Positions 29,498-37,211 of a stretch of DNA of 38,614 nucleotides are shown here, one piece after another. Position numbers and translations under genes: made by a program. Position 1 is the stretch's first letter; the number at the start of each line of letters is the position of its first letter. The stretch comes from Flavobacteriaceae bacterium (GTDB lineage Bacteria; Bacteroidota; Bacteroidia; Flavobacteriales; Flavobacteriaceae): contig JAQWNN010000039.1 of NCBI GenBank assembly GCA_029268555.1, positions 1 through 38,614 of the forward strand, in the 5' to 3' direction. The notes below the pieces were generated by a model. It worked only from the letters and a program-made list of their open reading frames with translations, did not search any database and was not told the origin of the DNA.

Positions 29498-30340
29498 TTA
29501 TTGACGTAAATCATGAGATAAGGTTTCTCTCAAAGCTTCAAAAGTATCTACAGGATAAAACTCTCCATCTTTGATATAAACAACTTTACCTGTCTGTTCT
29601 GAAATAACCAAAACCAATGCATCAGTCTTTTCAGTAATTCCCAGGCCTGCTCTGTGCCTAAGACCATATTTAGTTGGGAGCTTTGTTTTTTCAGAAAGTG
29701 GTAGTACGACTCGTGTCCCAATAATTCTATTATTTTTTATAATAACTGCTCCATCATGTAAAGGACTATTTTTAAAAAAGATACTTTGCAAAATAAGAGA
29801 ATCAAGTTTTATGTCAGTTTTATTATAATTTGAATAAGTAAATTGAAGACTATTATTTCTTTGAATAATTATAAGTGCACCCGTTTTACTTTTAGCCATT
29901 TCTTCGCACGCATTAACCAATACTTCAAAATGAAGATTTGAGATACTTTTTTCTTGATTTAAGAACCGAAAGTATCGCAACATATTTCTTCGTTTAGCAA
30001 AATTTGTAGAACCCAATAAAAGAAGAAACTTTCTTATTTCTTGCTGAAATACTACAATCAAGGCAAAAAATCCCACACTGATAAATTTTCCTAAGAGATT
30101 ACTTAATACATCCATGTTAAGTAAGTCTGTCATTCTCCAGATTATATATATGAATACAATACCTACAAAAATATTGATAGCAACAGTCTCTCTTAGAAGC
30201 TTGTAAAGATAAAAAAGGAGCAACGCAACAAGAAGGATGTCTAAAACATCAATAAAAGAAAAATCAATAAAATCAGTAAGCTTCAAAAAAAGTGTTTTTG
30301 TAAAATTACGAAATCTATCGAAGTGCCAAGAATAAGTCAA
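29498..30340 (-). CDS. cdaA: Membrane diadenylate cyclase CdaA
   Basis: Makes the second messenger c-di-AMP from two ATP. 280 residues from the ATG at 30340: three membrane helices (about 33-49, 53-72, 87-100) and a DAC (DisA_N) domain with the catalytic DGA at 196-198 and RHR at 228-230, plus the preceding SPLHDGAVII and following HRAGLGITEKTDALV. The first 18 residues look unlike the family, whose members in this phylum usually begin just before the FIDFSFIDVLDIL segment; a TTG at 30286 would give 262 residues and no overlap with folP. As written it overlaps folP by 26 bases. folP-cdaA is a conserved pair in this phylum. Confidence 0.92.
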   Translation of the reverse strand: MTYSWHFDRFRNFTKTLFLKLTDFIDFSFIDVLDILLVALLLFYLYKLLRETVAINIFVGIVFIYIIWRMTDLLNMDVLSNLLGKFISVGFFALIVVFQQEIRKFLLLLGSTNFAKRRNMLRYFRFLNQEKSISNLHFEVLVNACEEMAKSKTGALIIIQRNNSLQFTYSNYNKTDIKLDSLILQSIFFKNSPLHDGAVIIKNNRIIGTRVVLPLSEKTKLPTKYGLRHRAGLGITEKTDALVLVISEQTGKVVYIKDGEFYPVDTFEALRETLSHDLRQ

Positions 30341-31085
30341 TACATTCTTTGGCTTCTTTTACATCATGTACTCTCAAAATTGATGCACCTCGCTCTAACC
30401 CCCAAGCATGTATTATAGAAGTACCGTTAAGCGCTGATGTGGGACTCCCCCCTATAGTTTTATAAATCATTGACTTTCTTGAGACTCCAATCAAAATAGG
30501 GCAGTTGAGGTCATTTAGCACATTCATTTCTTTGAGTAAACTAAAATTATTTGATACAGTTTTACCAAATCCAAATCCAGGATCAATGATTATATCATTA
30601 ATACCTGACATTAATGCTAATTTAACTCTCTGAGCTAGATAGGATTTGATCTCTTTAGTTACATTGTCATAGCGAGGTTGTTTTTGCATGTTCTCAGGAG
30701 TACCTTTCATATGCATTAAAATATAGGGTACTTTGAAAGCAGCAACTGTTTTTAGCATTTCAGGATCAATTTCACCTCCAGAAATGTCGTTAATCATGCT
30801 AGCACCCATAGTTAATGATTCTTTTGCTACCTTATGATTATATGTGTCTATTGAGAAGTGAGTGTCTGTAAATTCTTTGATAAGTATTTCCAGTATTGGT
30901 AATAGTCTTTTAATTTCTTTTTCAGGTGAAATTAGTTGACTTCCAGGCTTACTACTTGCAGCCCCTACGTCAATAAAAAATGCACCTTCGTTTACCATTT
31001 CTTCAGTTTTTTTTAAAGCTAAATCAATACTCTTGTACTTTCCAGCATCAAAAAATGAATCTGCCGTTATATTAAGTATACCCAT
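30315..31085 (-). CDS. folP: Dihydropteroate synthase, start codon uncertain
   Basis: Condenses p-aminobenzoate with dihydropterin pyrophosphate in folate synthesis, the target of sulfonamides. From the ATG at 31085 there are 256 residues: MGILNITADSFFDAG (pterin/diphosphate loop), FIDVGAASSKPGS, SIDTYN, MINDISGG, LMHMKGTP, IIDPGFGFGKT, LIGVSRKS and RVHDV. The frame stays open upstream for 27 codons and encodes INIKGKLIDLSYPKV, which is the expected FolP N-terminus, yet these codons include no ATG, GTG or TTG. Either translation starts at a rare codon near 31124-31136 or this allele is shortened by about 17 residues. The usual TPDSF proline is Ala here (ITADSF). Confidence 0.93.
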   Translation of the reverse strand: MGILNITADSFFDAGKYKSIDLALKKTEEMVNEGAFFIDVGAASSKPGSQLISPEKEIKRLLPILEILIKEFTDTHFSIDTYNHKVAKESLTMGASMINDISGGEIDPEMLKTVAAFKVPYILMHMKGTPENMQKQPRYDNVTKEIKSYLAQRVKLALMSGINDIIIDPGFGFGKTVSNNFSLLKEMNVLNDLNCPILIGVSRKSMIYKTIGGSPTSALNGTSIIHAWGLERGASILRVHDVKEAKECIDLFLALR

Positions 31086-31208
31086 TACTTTAGGATAACT
31101 TAGGTCAATTAATTTTCCTTTTATATTGATAGGTAAAGCCGTGGTTTTCTTTTTGATAACTTTTTTTTAAAACAGAGGTTAAAATTAAATTTAAGATCGA
31201 AATTTATA

Positions 31209-31236
31209 CAAATTTAGTTGAAATGGAAGTGACCAA
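31209..31236 (-). promoter_or_regulatory. Promoter of folP-cdaA
   Basis: Read leftward, TTG at 31236-31234 (inside the start of the DUF1599 gene) and TAAATTTG at 31216-31209 are 17 bases apart. Transcription would begin near 31202, over 110 bases before the first folP ATG, leaving room for an upstream start. Confidence 0.55.
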
Positions 31237-31768
31237 AAAACAGTATCAAAAAATAACAATTCAATGCCGCTCTTTATTTATAAATAAAATGACCGATTAC
31301 GGTGCTGCTTGGCGTATTTTGAGGCTAACATCCTTAACAGATCAAATCTTTATAAAAGCTCAGCGTATACGAAGTTTACAAACTAATAAAGAACAGAGGG
31401 TATCAGAAAGTCAGGAGTCAGAATTTATAGGTGTAGTCAACTACAGTATAATGGCACTGATTCAGATTGAACAGGGGATTGCAGAACAACCTGATCTAGA
31501 TATTGATGGAGCACTTAAACTCTATGATGAACAGCTCCAGATCATTTTTGATCTTATGATAAGAAAGAATCATGATTATGGAGAAGCTTGGCGTGATATG
31601 CGAGTGAGCTCATTGACAGACTTAATTTTACAAAAACTACTACGAGTAAAACAGATAGAAGAGAATTTTGGAAAAACCTTGGTTAGTGAAGGAATTGATG
31701 CGAACTATCATGATATGGTTAACTATGCTGTTTTTGCCTTAATTCACCTGCAAGATTCTGAAGCATAA
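31223..31768 (+). CDS. DUF1599 (nucleotide modification-associated domain 1) protein
   Basis: 181 residues made of two similar halves: one contains KMTDYGAAWRILRLTSLTDQ, the other KNHDYGEAWRDMRVSSLTDL, each followed by a helix and a VNYxxxALI segment. This duplicated DYGxAWR signature defines DUF1599, also named nucleotide modification-associated domain 1 on the basis of comparative genomics. The biochemical role is not established. It is divergent from folP, a conserved arrangement in this phylum, and its stop overlaps the start of the dppB-like gene by one base (TAATG). Confidence 0.85.
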   Translation: MEVTKKQYQKITIQCRSLFINKMTDYGAAWRILRLTSLTDQIFIKAQRIRSLQTNKEQRVSESQESEFIGVVNYSIMALIQIEQGIAEQPDLDIDGALKLYDEQLQIIFDLMIRKNHDYGEAWRDMRVSSLTDLILQKLLRVKQIEENFGKTLVSEGIDANYHDMVNYAVFALIHLQDSEA

Positions 31769-32844
31769 TGTTTATCTATATTAGACAAAAAATTGGAACT
31801 ACTTTGCTTGCATTATGGGGCGTAGCCAGTTTGGTGTTTTTTCTTTTTACAATATTACCTGGTGATCCCGCACAAATGATGTTGGATCAAAATGAAGACA
31901 GCAATCAGTTGGAAGTCATCAAAACTAAATTTGGATTTGATTTACCAATAACAGAACAATACTTTCATTACCTTAATGATTTACTTCCTATATCAATACA
32001 TTCCACTGATTCAACAAAATTTGGACATTACGATCCTAATATTTATAATGGATGGGAGATATTCAATTCAGAAAAAAGTGTATTGGTAATCAAAGCACCA
32101 TATTTTAGGACCTCTTATCAAAAAAGAGGAAAGCCAATTACAGAAATCATAAATGAAACACTTCCAAACACAGTCTTATTGGCTGTTTCTTCCATGATTA
32201 TTGCAATAATTTTTGGGTTTATTTTTGGAATTATAGCGACGCTAAATAAAGATACTTGGATCGATCATTTTTTGCAATTATTTAGCACACTTGGTATGAG
32301 CATACCCTCTTTCTTTAGCGCTATCTTATTCTCTTGGTTTTTTGGATATGTACTTCATAAATTTACCGGGTTGAATATGACTGGAAGTCTCTACGAATTA
32401 GATGATTATGGAAATGTGTATCATTTGCAATGGAAAAATTTAATTCTTCCCTCTTTTGTTTTAGGAATTAGACCTTTGGCTGTAATTATTCAGTTATTAC
32501 GAAGTAACCTATTGGACGTTTTGACAGAAGATTACATCCGAACAGCTTATGCCAAAGGACTCTCCCGTTTTCAAGTTTTATTTAAACATGCAATAAAAAA
32601 CGCATTGAATCCAGTGATAACAGCTATTTCAGGCTGGTTTGCATCTCTTTTAGCAGGAGCTGTATTTGTAGAATATATTTTTGGCTGGAAGGGTTTAGGT
32701 AAAGAAATTGTTGAGGCATTAAATCAGTTGGATATACCAGTAGTAATGGGTGCTGTTTTAACCATTGCCTTTTTCTTTATTATCATTAATATTGTTGTCG
32801 ATTTTATATATGCTTATTTAGATCCAAGAATTAAAACATTATGA
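31768..32844 (+). CDS. Orphan DppB/OppB-type ABC transporter permease
   Basis: 358-residue inner-membrane permease of the peptide/nickel (DppB) family with six membrane helices. The N-terminus FFLFTILPGDPAQMML is the family signature, and the EAA loop that contacts the ATPase is EDYIRTAYAKGLSRFQVLFKHAIKNAL-like at about 250-276. Between helix 1 and helix 2 is a long extracytoplasmic stretch (about residues 30-130), giving a protein longer than E. coli DppB (339). No dppA, dppC, dppD or dppF homologue lies nearby, so partners must be encoded elsewhere. It overlaps the preceding gene by 1 base and tpiA by 4 (ATGA). Confidence 0.88.
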   Translation: MFIYIRQKIGTTLLALWGVASLVFFLFTILPGDPAQMMLDQNEDSNQLEVIKTKFGFDLPITEQYFHYLNDLLPISIHSTDSTKFGHYDPNIYNGWEIFNSEKSVLVIKAPYFRTSYQKRGKPITEIINETLPNTVLLAVSSMIIAIIFGFIFGIIATLNKDTWIDHFLQLFSTLGMSIPSFFSAILFSWFFGYVLHKFTGLNMTGSLYELDDYGNVYHLQWKNLILPSFVLGIRPLAVIIQLLRSNLLDVLTEDYIRTAYAKGLSRFQVLFKHAIKNALNPVITAISGWFASLLAGAVFVEYIFGWKGLGKEIVEALNQLDIPVVMGAVLTIAFFFIIINIVVDFIYAYLDPRIKTL

Positions 32845-33596
32845 AAATGAGAAATCAAATTGTAGCTGGGAATTGGAAGATGAACAATAATACTCCTGAA
32901 ACTGAACTTTTATTGAATAATTTAATAAAATATAAAATTCGTAATGGTGTTTCGGTATATATTGCTCCTGCTTTTACTCAATTATACCAATCCGTCATAA
33001 AGCTTAAAGGCAAAGACATAAAAGTTGCAGCACAAAACGTGAATGCAGAAGTTTCTGGTGCCCACACTGGGGAAGTATCATGTTCTATGATAAAAGGAGT
33101 TGGTGTAAGTACTGTTATTTTGGGACACTCAGAGCGTCGTTCTCTCTATAGTGAGTCAAATAATTTTCTAAAAGAAAAAGTTATAACTGCTATTGAATCT
33201 GGAATGGAAATCATTTTTTGTTTTGGTGAAGAATTAAGTGAACGAAAAGAAAACAAACATTTTGATTTAGTAAAAAATCAATTGACTAAGGCCTTATTTC
33301 ACTTACCTAATGATACATGGAATCAGATCATCTTAGCTTATGAGCCTGTTTGGGCAATTGGTACAGGTGAAACTGCAAGTCCAGAACAAGCTCAAGAAAT
33401 GCATGCTTTTGTTCGTCAACAAATTGAATATAAATATGACGCATCACTAGCGAATAGTGTTTCTATTCTATATGGAGGAAGTGTAAAACCCAGCAATGCC
33501 AAAGAAATTTTCTCAATGGCTGATGTTGATGGTGGACTAATCGGCGGTGCTTCACTAAACGCTGAGGAATTTATCGCGATAGTAAACGCTTTTTAA
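32841..33596 (+). CDS. tpiA: Triosephosphate isomerase
   Basis: Glycolytic enzyme interconverting dihydroxyacetone phosphate and glyceraldehyde 3-phosphate; 251 residues, normal length. Active-site residues are Asn11 and Lys13 (GNWKMN), His96 (GHSERR) and Glu168 in AYEPVWAIGTG, and the phosphate-binding YGGSVKPSN and GGLIGGASL loops are intact. The ATG at 32841 overlaps the previous stop (ATGA); an ATG at 32847 is a possible alternative. It overlaps prmA by one base. Confidence 0.97.
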   Translation: MKMRNQIVAGNWKMNNNTPETELLLNNLIKYKIRNGVSVYIAPAFTQLYQSVIKLKGKDIKVAAQNVNAEVSGAHTGEVSCSMIKGVGVSTVILGHSERRSLYSESNNFLKEKVITAIESGMEIIFCFGEELSERKENKHFDLVKNQLTKALFHLPNDTWNQIILAYEPVWAIGTGETASPEQAQEMHAFVRQQIEYKYDASLANSVSILYGGSVKPSNAKEIFSMADVDGGLIGGASLNAEEFIAIVNAF

Positions 33597-34429
33597 TGGC
33601 GGAAGCTTACATTGAATATTGTTTTAATGTAAATCCCAAGGTACCATGGGAAGACATTTTACTAGCCGAACTCCAAATGCTCCCATTTGAAAGCTTTATT
33701 AACACTAAAGATGGTTTAAATGGTTATGTACCTTTGAGTAATCACAAGAAAAACTTTCTTGAGTCAATAGGACTTCTTAATAAAAAAGAAGTTGAAATTA
33801 AGGTTTCAAGATCTGAAATATTTCCTGAAAATTGGAACGCTAAGTGGGAATCTAAATTTGATCCTATTTTTATAGGAGATGAATGTGTTATTCGCGCGGA
33901 TTTTCATGAAAATCAGGGTAAAAAATTTGAATTAATAATTAATCCTAAAATGAGCTTTGGTACGGGGCATCATCCAACCACTCATATGATGGTTGAATTT
34001 ATTTTGGAAACATCTTTAATACATAAAACAATACTCGATATGGGGTGTGGAACAGGTATTCTTGGCATTTTGGCATTAAAAAAAGGGGCATTGCGAGTAA
34101 AAGCGATTGATAACGACCCTATGTGTATAGAAAATAGTATTGAAAATGCCAAGAGAAACAATTGTAAGAATTTTCATACGCATGAAGCAGCCTCTTTGAA
34201 CTTAGAATATCATTTATACGACATCATTTTTGCAAATATTAATACAAATGTTTTGTTGGATCAAATTTCTCGTTACGCTAAAGCACTGAAAAAGGGGGGA
34301 AGTCTTTTTTTATCTGGATTTTATGAAAATGATACTAGAATTTTATACAATATTTGTCAAAAGGAAAACTTAAATTTGATTAGCTCAAAAGAGAGTGAAG
34401 CATGGTGTGCAATGAAATTTTTAAAATAA
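33596..34429 (+). CDS. prmA: Ribosomal protein L11 methyltransferase
   Basis: S-adenosylmethionine-dependent enzyme that trimethylates ribosomal protein L11; 277 residues. An N-terminal L11-recognition domain (about 1-90) precedes the Rossmann methyltransferase with FGTGHHPTTHMM, the SAM-binding LDMGCGTGILGILALKKGA, the acidic AIDNDP and motif IV ANINTNVL. This order is typical of PrmA. The start shares one base with the tpiA stop (TAATG) and the 3' end overlaps clpS by 28 bases. Confidence 0.94.
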   Translation: MAEAYIEYCFNVNPKVPWEDILLAELQMLPFESFINTKDGLNGYVPLSNHKKNFLESIGLLNKKEVEIKVSRSEIFPENWNAKWESKFDPIFIGDECVIRADFHENQGKKFELIINPKMSFGTGHHPTTHMMVEFILETSLIHKTILDMGCGTGILGILALKKGALRVKAIDNDPMCIENSIENAKRNNCKNFHTHEAASLNLEYHLYDIIFANINTNVLLDQISRYAKALKKGGSLFLSGFYENDTRILYNICQKENLNLISSKESEAWCAMKFLK

Positions 34430-34710
34430 ATATCTCTAACCCGAAAGAAAGTCCAGAGGTAGCTGAAAGAGTTCTTTTAAAAAACGATCAAGAGCATGAA
34501 ATTATTTTGTATAATGATGATGTTAATACTTTTGATCATGTTATTCGGTGTTTGATTAAAATCTGTGAACATACATTTATGCAAGCTGAACAGTGTGCAT
34601 ATTTAGTCCACTTTACTGGAAAATGTATCGTTAAGACTGGCTCTTTAGAAGATTTAACTCCTCGATGCACCGCACTTTTAAACGAAGGTTTAAGCGCCGA
34701 AGTTGTTTAA
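34402..34710 (+). CDS. clpS: ATP-dependent Clp protease adaptor ClpS
   Basis: Adaptor that delivers N-degron substrates to ClpAP/ClpCP; 102 residues. The core begins IILYNDDVNTFDHVIRCL, containing the substrate-pocket aspartates and the following helix, and continues with EQCAYLVHFTGKCIVKTG and a terminal acidic helix. No other ATG lies before the core, so the start inside the end of prmA (28-base overlap) is accepted. The N-terminal 33 residues are variable, as in the family. Confidence 0.94.
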   Translation: MVCNEIFKINISNPKESPEVAERVLLKNDQEHEIILYNDDVNTFDHVIRCLIKICEHTFMQAEQCAYLVHFTGKCIVKTGSLEDLTPRCTALLNEGLSAEVV

Positions 34711-34745
34711 GTGTTTAAACATTTTTTAAAACGAAAAAATAATAA

Positions 34746-34753
34746 TACATTTG
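34746..34753 (+). promoter_or_regulatory. -7 element of an internal promoter for the peroxidase gene
   Basis: TACATTTG matches TAnnTTTG and lies 27 bases before the ATG at 34781. The -33 position has only a T run (34722-34727). It allows the peroxidase-bshB1 segment to be expressed apart from the upstream housekeeping genes, and argues against the open-frame start at 34751. Confidence 0.5.
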
Positions 34754-34780
34754 TGCATACAACAATTGAAAAAACTTGAA

Positions 34781-35335
34781 ATGAAATTAATACTTAATTT
34801 TTTACTCCTTATGGTTGCTACAAATTCTTCTTTTTCTCAGAATATCGTTGACAAGACTATTTTTCAGTTTATAGTAAAAAATTTAGAAGGACAAGACTAT
34901 GACTTTAGTGTTCTGAAGGGTAAAAAAATAATGATAGTTAATACTGCCTCCAAATGTGGACTTACTCCTCAATACAAAAAACTTCAATCACTTTATGATA
35001 AATACGGAACGAACGACTTTATTATTATTGGTTTTCCTGCAAATAATTTTTTAAGACAAGAACCGGGTACTGATGAAGAGATTAGTGCTTTTTGTGAGCA
35101 AAATTATGGCGTAACTTTTCCCATGATGAGTAAAATATCAGTGAAAGGAAAAGACATGCATCCTTTATATAAGTTTTTAACTCAAGAGGATAAAAACGGA
35201 ATAATAAGTTCTAGTGTCTCATGGAATTTTCAAAAATATTTAATCAATCCTGATGGAAGATTAGCACGTGTTGTATCTCCAAGAACTCAGCCTGACGACC
35301 CTAGCGTAATTTCTTGGATTAAATCAAATGAATAA
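34781..35335 (+). CDS. Exported glutathione peroxidase-like thiol peroxidase
   Basis: 184 residues from the ATG at 34781, with a signal peptide (MKLILNFLLLMVATNSSFSQ) that places it outside the cytoplasm. The GPx fold shows the peroxidatic Cys in NTASKCGLTPQY and the conserved Trp-Asn in SVSWNFQKYL. The third tetrad residue, normally Gln in FPCNQF, is Asn in FPANNF. The segment AFCEQNYGVTFP has a Cys at the position that serves as resolving cysteine in thioredoxin-dependent members, so it is probably a thioredoxin-type peroxidase rather than glutathione-using. The next gene overlaps by 8 bases. Confidence 0.88.
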   Translation: MKLILNFLLLMVATNSSFSQNIVDKTIFQFIVKNLEGQDYDFSVLKGKKIMIVNTASKCGLTPQYKKLQSLYDKYGTNDFIIIGFPANNFLRQEPGTDEEISAFCEQNYGVTFPMMSKISVKGKDMHPLYKFLTQEDKNGIISSSVSWNFQKYLINPDGRLARVVSPRTQPDDPSVISWIKSNE

Positions 35336-36479
35336 ACCTTCTGATTTTAGAACTTTGTGTGTTCATGCAGGCGAACTCAAAGACACTAAATATGGTGGTT
35401 CTGTTTCTCCACTCTATCCCTCAACTTCATATGCATTTAATGATGTAGATATCAAACAATATCCTCGTTATTTTAATACTCCCAACCAAAGAGGTTTGAG
35501 TAAAAAAATTGCCGCTTTAGAGGGAGCAAATGAATGCTTAATTTTTGGATCAGGAATGGCAGCAGTTAGTACTGCCTTATTATCTCATTTGAAATCAGGG
35601 GATCATGTTATTTTTCAAGATGATATTTATGGTGGTACAAGAAACTTTATAAAAAATGAATTTCCTAAGTATGGAATAGAATATAGTTTTGCAAAAGGGC
35701 TTAAAGTTGTAGATTTTAAAGCTCAAATTACTTCACAAACTAAAGGAATTTATATTGAGTCTCCGAGTAATCCCCTACTTAAAATAATTGATCTGAGAGC
35801 CATTAGTGAACTTGCTAAAAGTGAGTCTCTATGGACAATGATTGATAACACTTTTGCGAGTCCTGTAAATCAAAAACCAATAGAACATGGAATTGATATC
35901 GTAATTCATAGTGCGACCAAATATCTAGGAGGACACAGCGATATTTCAGCTGGCGTTATATTATCTTCTAAGTCCATTATCGAAAAGGTATTTGAAAGCG
36001 CAAAAAATTTGGGCGGAAATTTAAGTGAATATACTGTATGGCTTTTGGAACGAAGTATTAAAACATTATATTTAAGAGTTCAAGCCCAAAACAATAATGC
36101 TACTCTGCTTTCCAATTTTCTTCAGGAGCAAGATTGGGTAGAACAAGTTTATTATCCTGGTTTAGAAAATCATAATGGTCACGAAACAGCTAAAAAACAA
36201 ATGAGTGGTTTTGGAGGTATGTTGTCTTTTACTCTAGCTTCAGGTCTCGATACAAAAAAGTTTTTGTTGGGACTGGAAATGATTAAACCTACTATGAGTT
36301 TGGCTGGAGTAGAAAGCACTGCATTAAGTCCTCGTTTAACCTCCCATGCCTTATTAAGTGAAGAGGAGCGCCAAGAACAGGGTATTACTGAACAAATGAT
36401 TCGTTTTTCATCAGGTATTGAAGCTATAGAAGATATTAAAACAGATATCCTTCAATCAATTTTTAAAATCAGTAGATGA
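35328..36479 (+). CDS. PLP-dependent trans-sulfuration enzyme (cystathionine gamma-synthase/lyase family)
   Basis: 383 residues, Cys/Met metabolism PLP family. The PLP-binding lysine is Lys198 in HSATKYLGGHSD; other landmarks are FGSGMAAVSTALL, DDIYGGT, YIESPSNPLLKIIDL, IDNTFASP and the C-terminal SLAGVESTALSP and RFSSGIE. This fits cystathionine gamma-synthase, gamma-lyase or beta-lyase; sequence alone does not decide. It overlaps the peroxidase by 8 bases and bshB1 by 4, which favours a role in cysteine supply for bacillithiol, though that is inference. Confidence 0.9.
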   Translation: MNKPSDFRTLCVHAGELKDTKYGGSVSPLYPSTSYAFNDVDIKQYPRYFNTPNQRGLSKKIAALEGANECLIFGSGMAAVSTALLSHLKSGDHVIFQDDIYGGTRNFIKNEFPKYGIEYSFAKGLKVVDFKAQITSQTKGIYIESPSNPLLKIIDLRAISELAKSESLWTMIDNTFASPVNQKPIEHGIDIVIHSATKYLGGHSDISAGVILSSKSIIEKVFESAKNLGGNLSEYTVWLLERSIKTLYLRVQAQNNNATLLSNFLQEQDWVEQVYYPGLENHNGHETAKKQMSGFGGMLSFTLASGLDTKKFLLGLEMIKPTMSLAGVESTALSPRLTSHALLSEEERQEQGITEQMIRFSSGIEAIEDIKTDILQSIFKISR

Positions 36480-37201
36480 AGACAATAGATATATTGGCTT
36501 TTGGAGCCCATCCTGACGATGTTGAATTAGGCTGCGCTGGAAGTATTGCGCTTTCAATAAGTCAAGGTAAATCGGTAGCGATTATCGACTTGACTCAAGG
36601 AGAATTAGGCACTCGCGGTAATGTAAAAAAAAGAAAAAATGAAGCTAAAAAAGCAGGAGAAATTTTAGGGGTAAGTCATCGTGAAAATATGAATTTCAGA
36701 GACGGCTTTTTTCAAAATGATGAAGCCCACCAATTAGCATTGATTGCCAAAATACGTTCATACAGACCCCAAATTATTTTGTGTAATGCACACAATGATA
36801 GGCATATAGACCATGGAAAAGCAAATAAACTTGTCAACGATTCTTGTTTTTTAAGTGGGCTAAAAAAAATAGAATCGTATGATAGCACAGGAAATAAGCA
36901 TCAAGCTTGGCGCCCTAAATTAGTTTTAGAATATATTCAATGGGTTGATATTCAACCTGACGTTGTGGTTGATATTTCCAATCATTTGGAAATTAAAATG
37001 AAAGCTGTAAAAGCATATAGCACTCAATTTTTTGACCCTAATTCAAAAGAATCAGAGACACCAATATCCAGTAAAAATTTTATTGAAAGTGTTAGCTATA
37101 GAGCAAGGAATTTTGGTCGTTTAATAGGAGTTGACGCTGGGGAGGGCTTTACTTCAAGAAGTTTATTGTCAACTTCAAATATTTTTCATTTGATTCAATA
37201 A
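36476..37201 (+). CDS. bshB1: Bacillithiol biosynthesis deacetylase BshB1
   Basis: Zinc-dependent enzyme that removes acetyl from GlcNAc-malate, the second step of bacillithiol synthesis; 241 residues. The metal site is AHPDDVELGC with a later HIDHGKA histidine. The TQGELGTRG and YSTQF segments and the length fit BshB1 rather than general LmbE proteins. The bshA and bshC genes are not in the window. It overlaps the trans-sulfuration gene by 4 bases (ATGA). Confidence 0.92.
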   Translation: MKTIDILAFGAHPDDVELGCAGSIALSISQGKSVAIIDLTQGELGTRGNVKKRKNEAKKAGEILGVSHRENMNFRDGFFQNDEAHQLALIAKIRSYRPQIILCNAHNDRHIDHGKANKLVNDSCFLSGLKKIESYDSTGNKHQAWRPKLVLEYIQWVDIQPDVVVDISNHLEIKMKAVKAYSTQFFDPNSKESETPISSKNFIESVSYRARNFGRLIGVDAGEGFTSRSLLSTSNIFHLIQ

Positions 37202-37211
37202 AATTTTTAAA

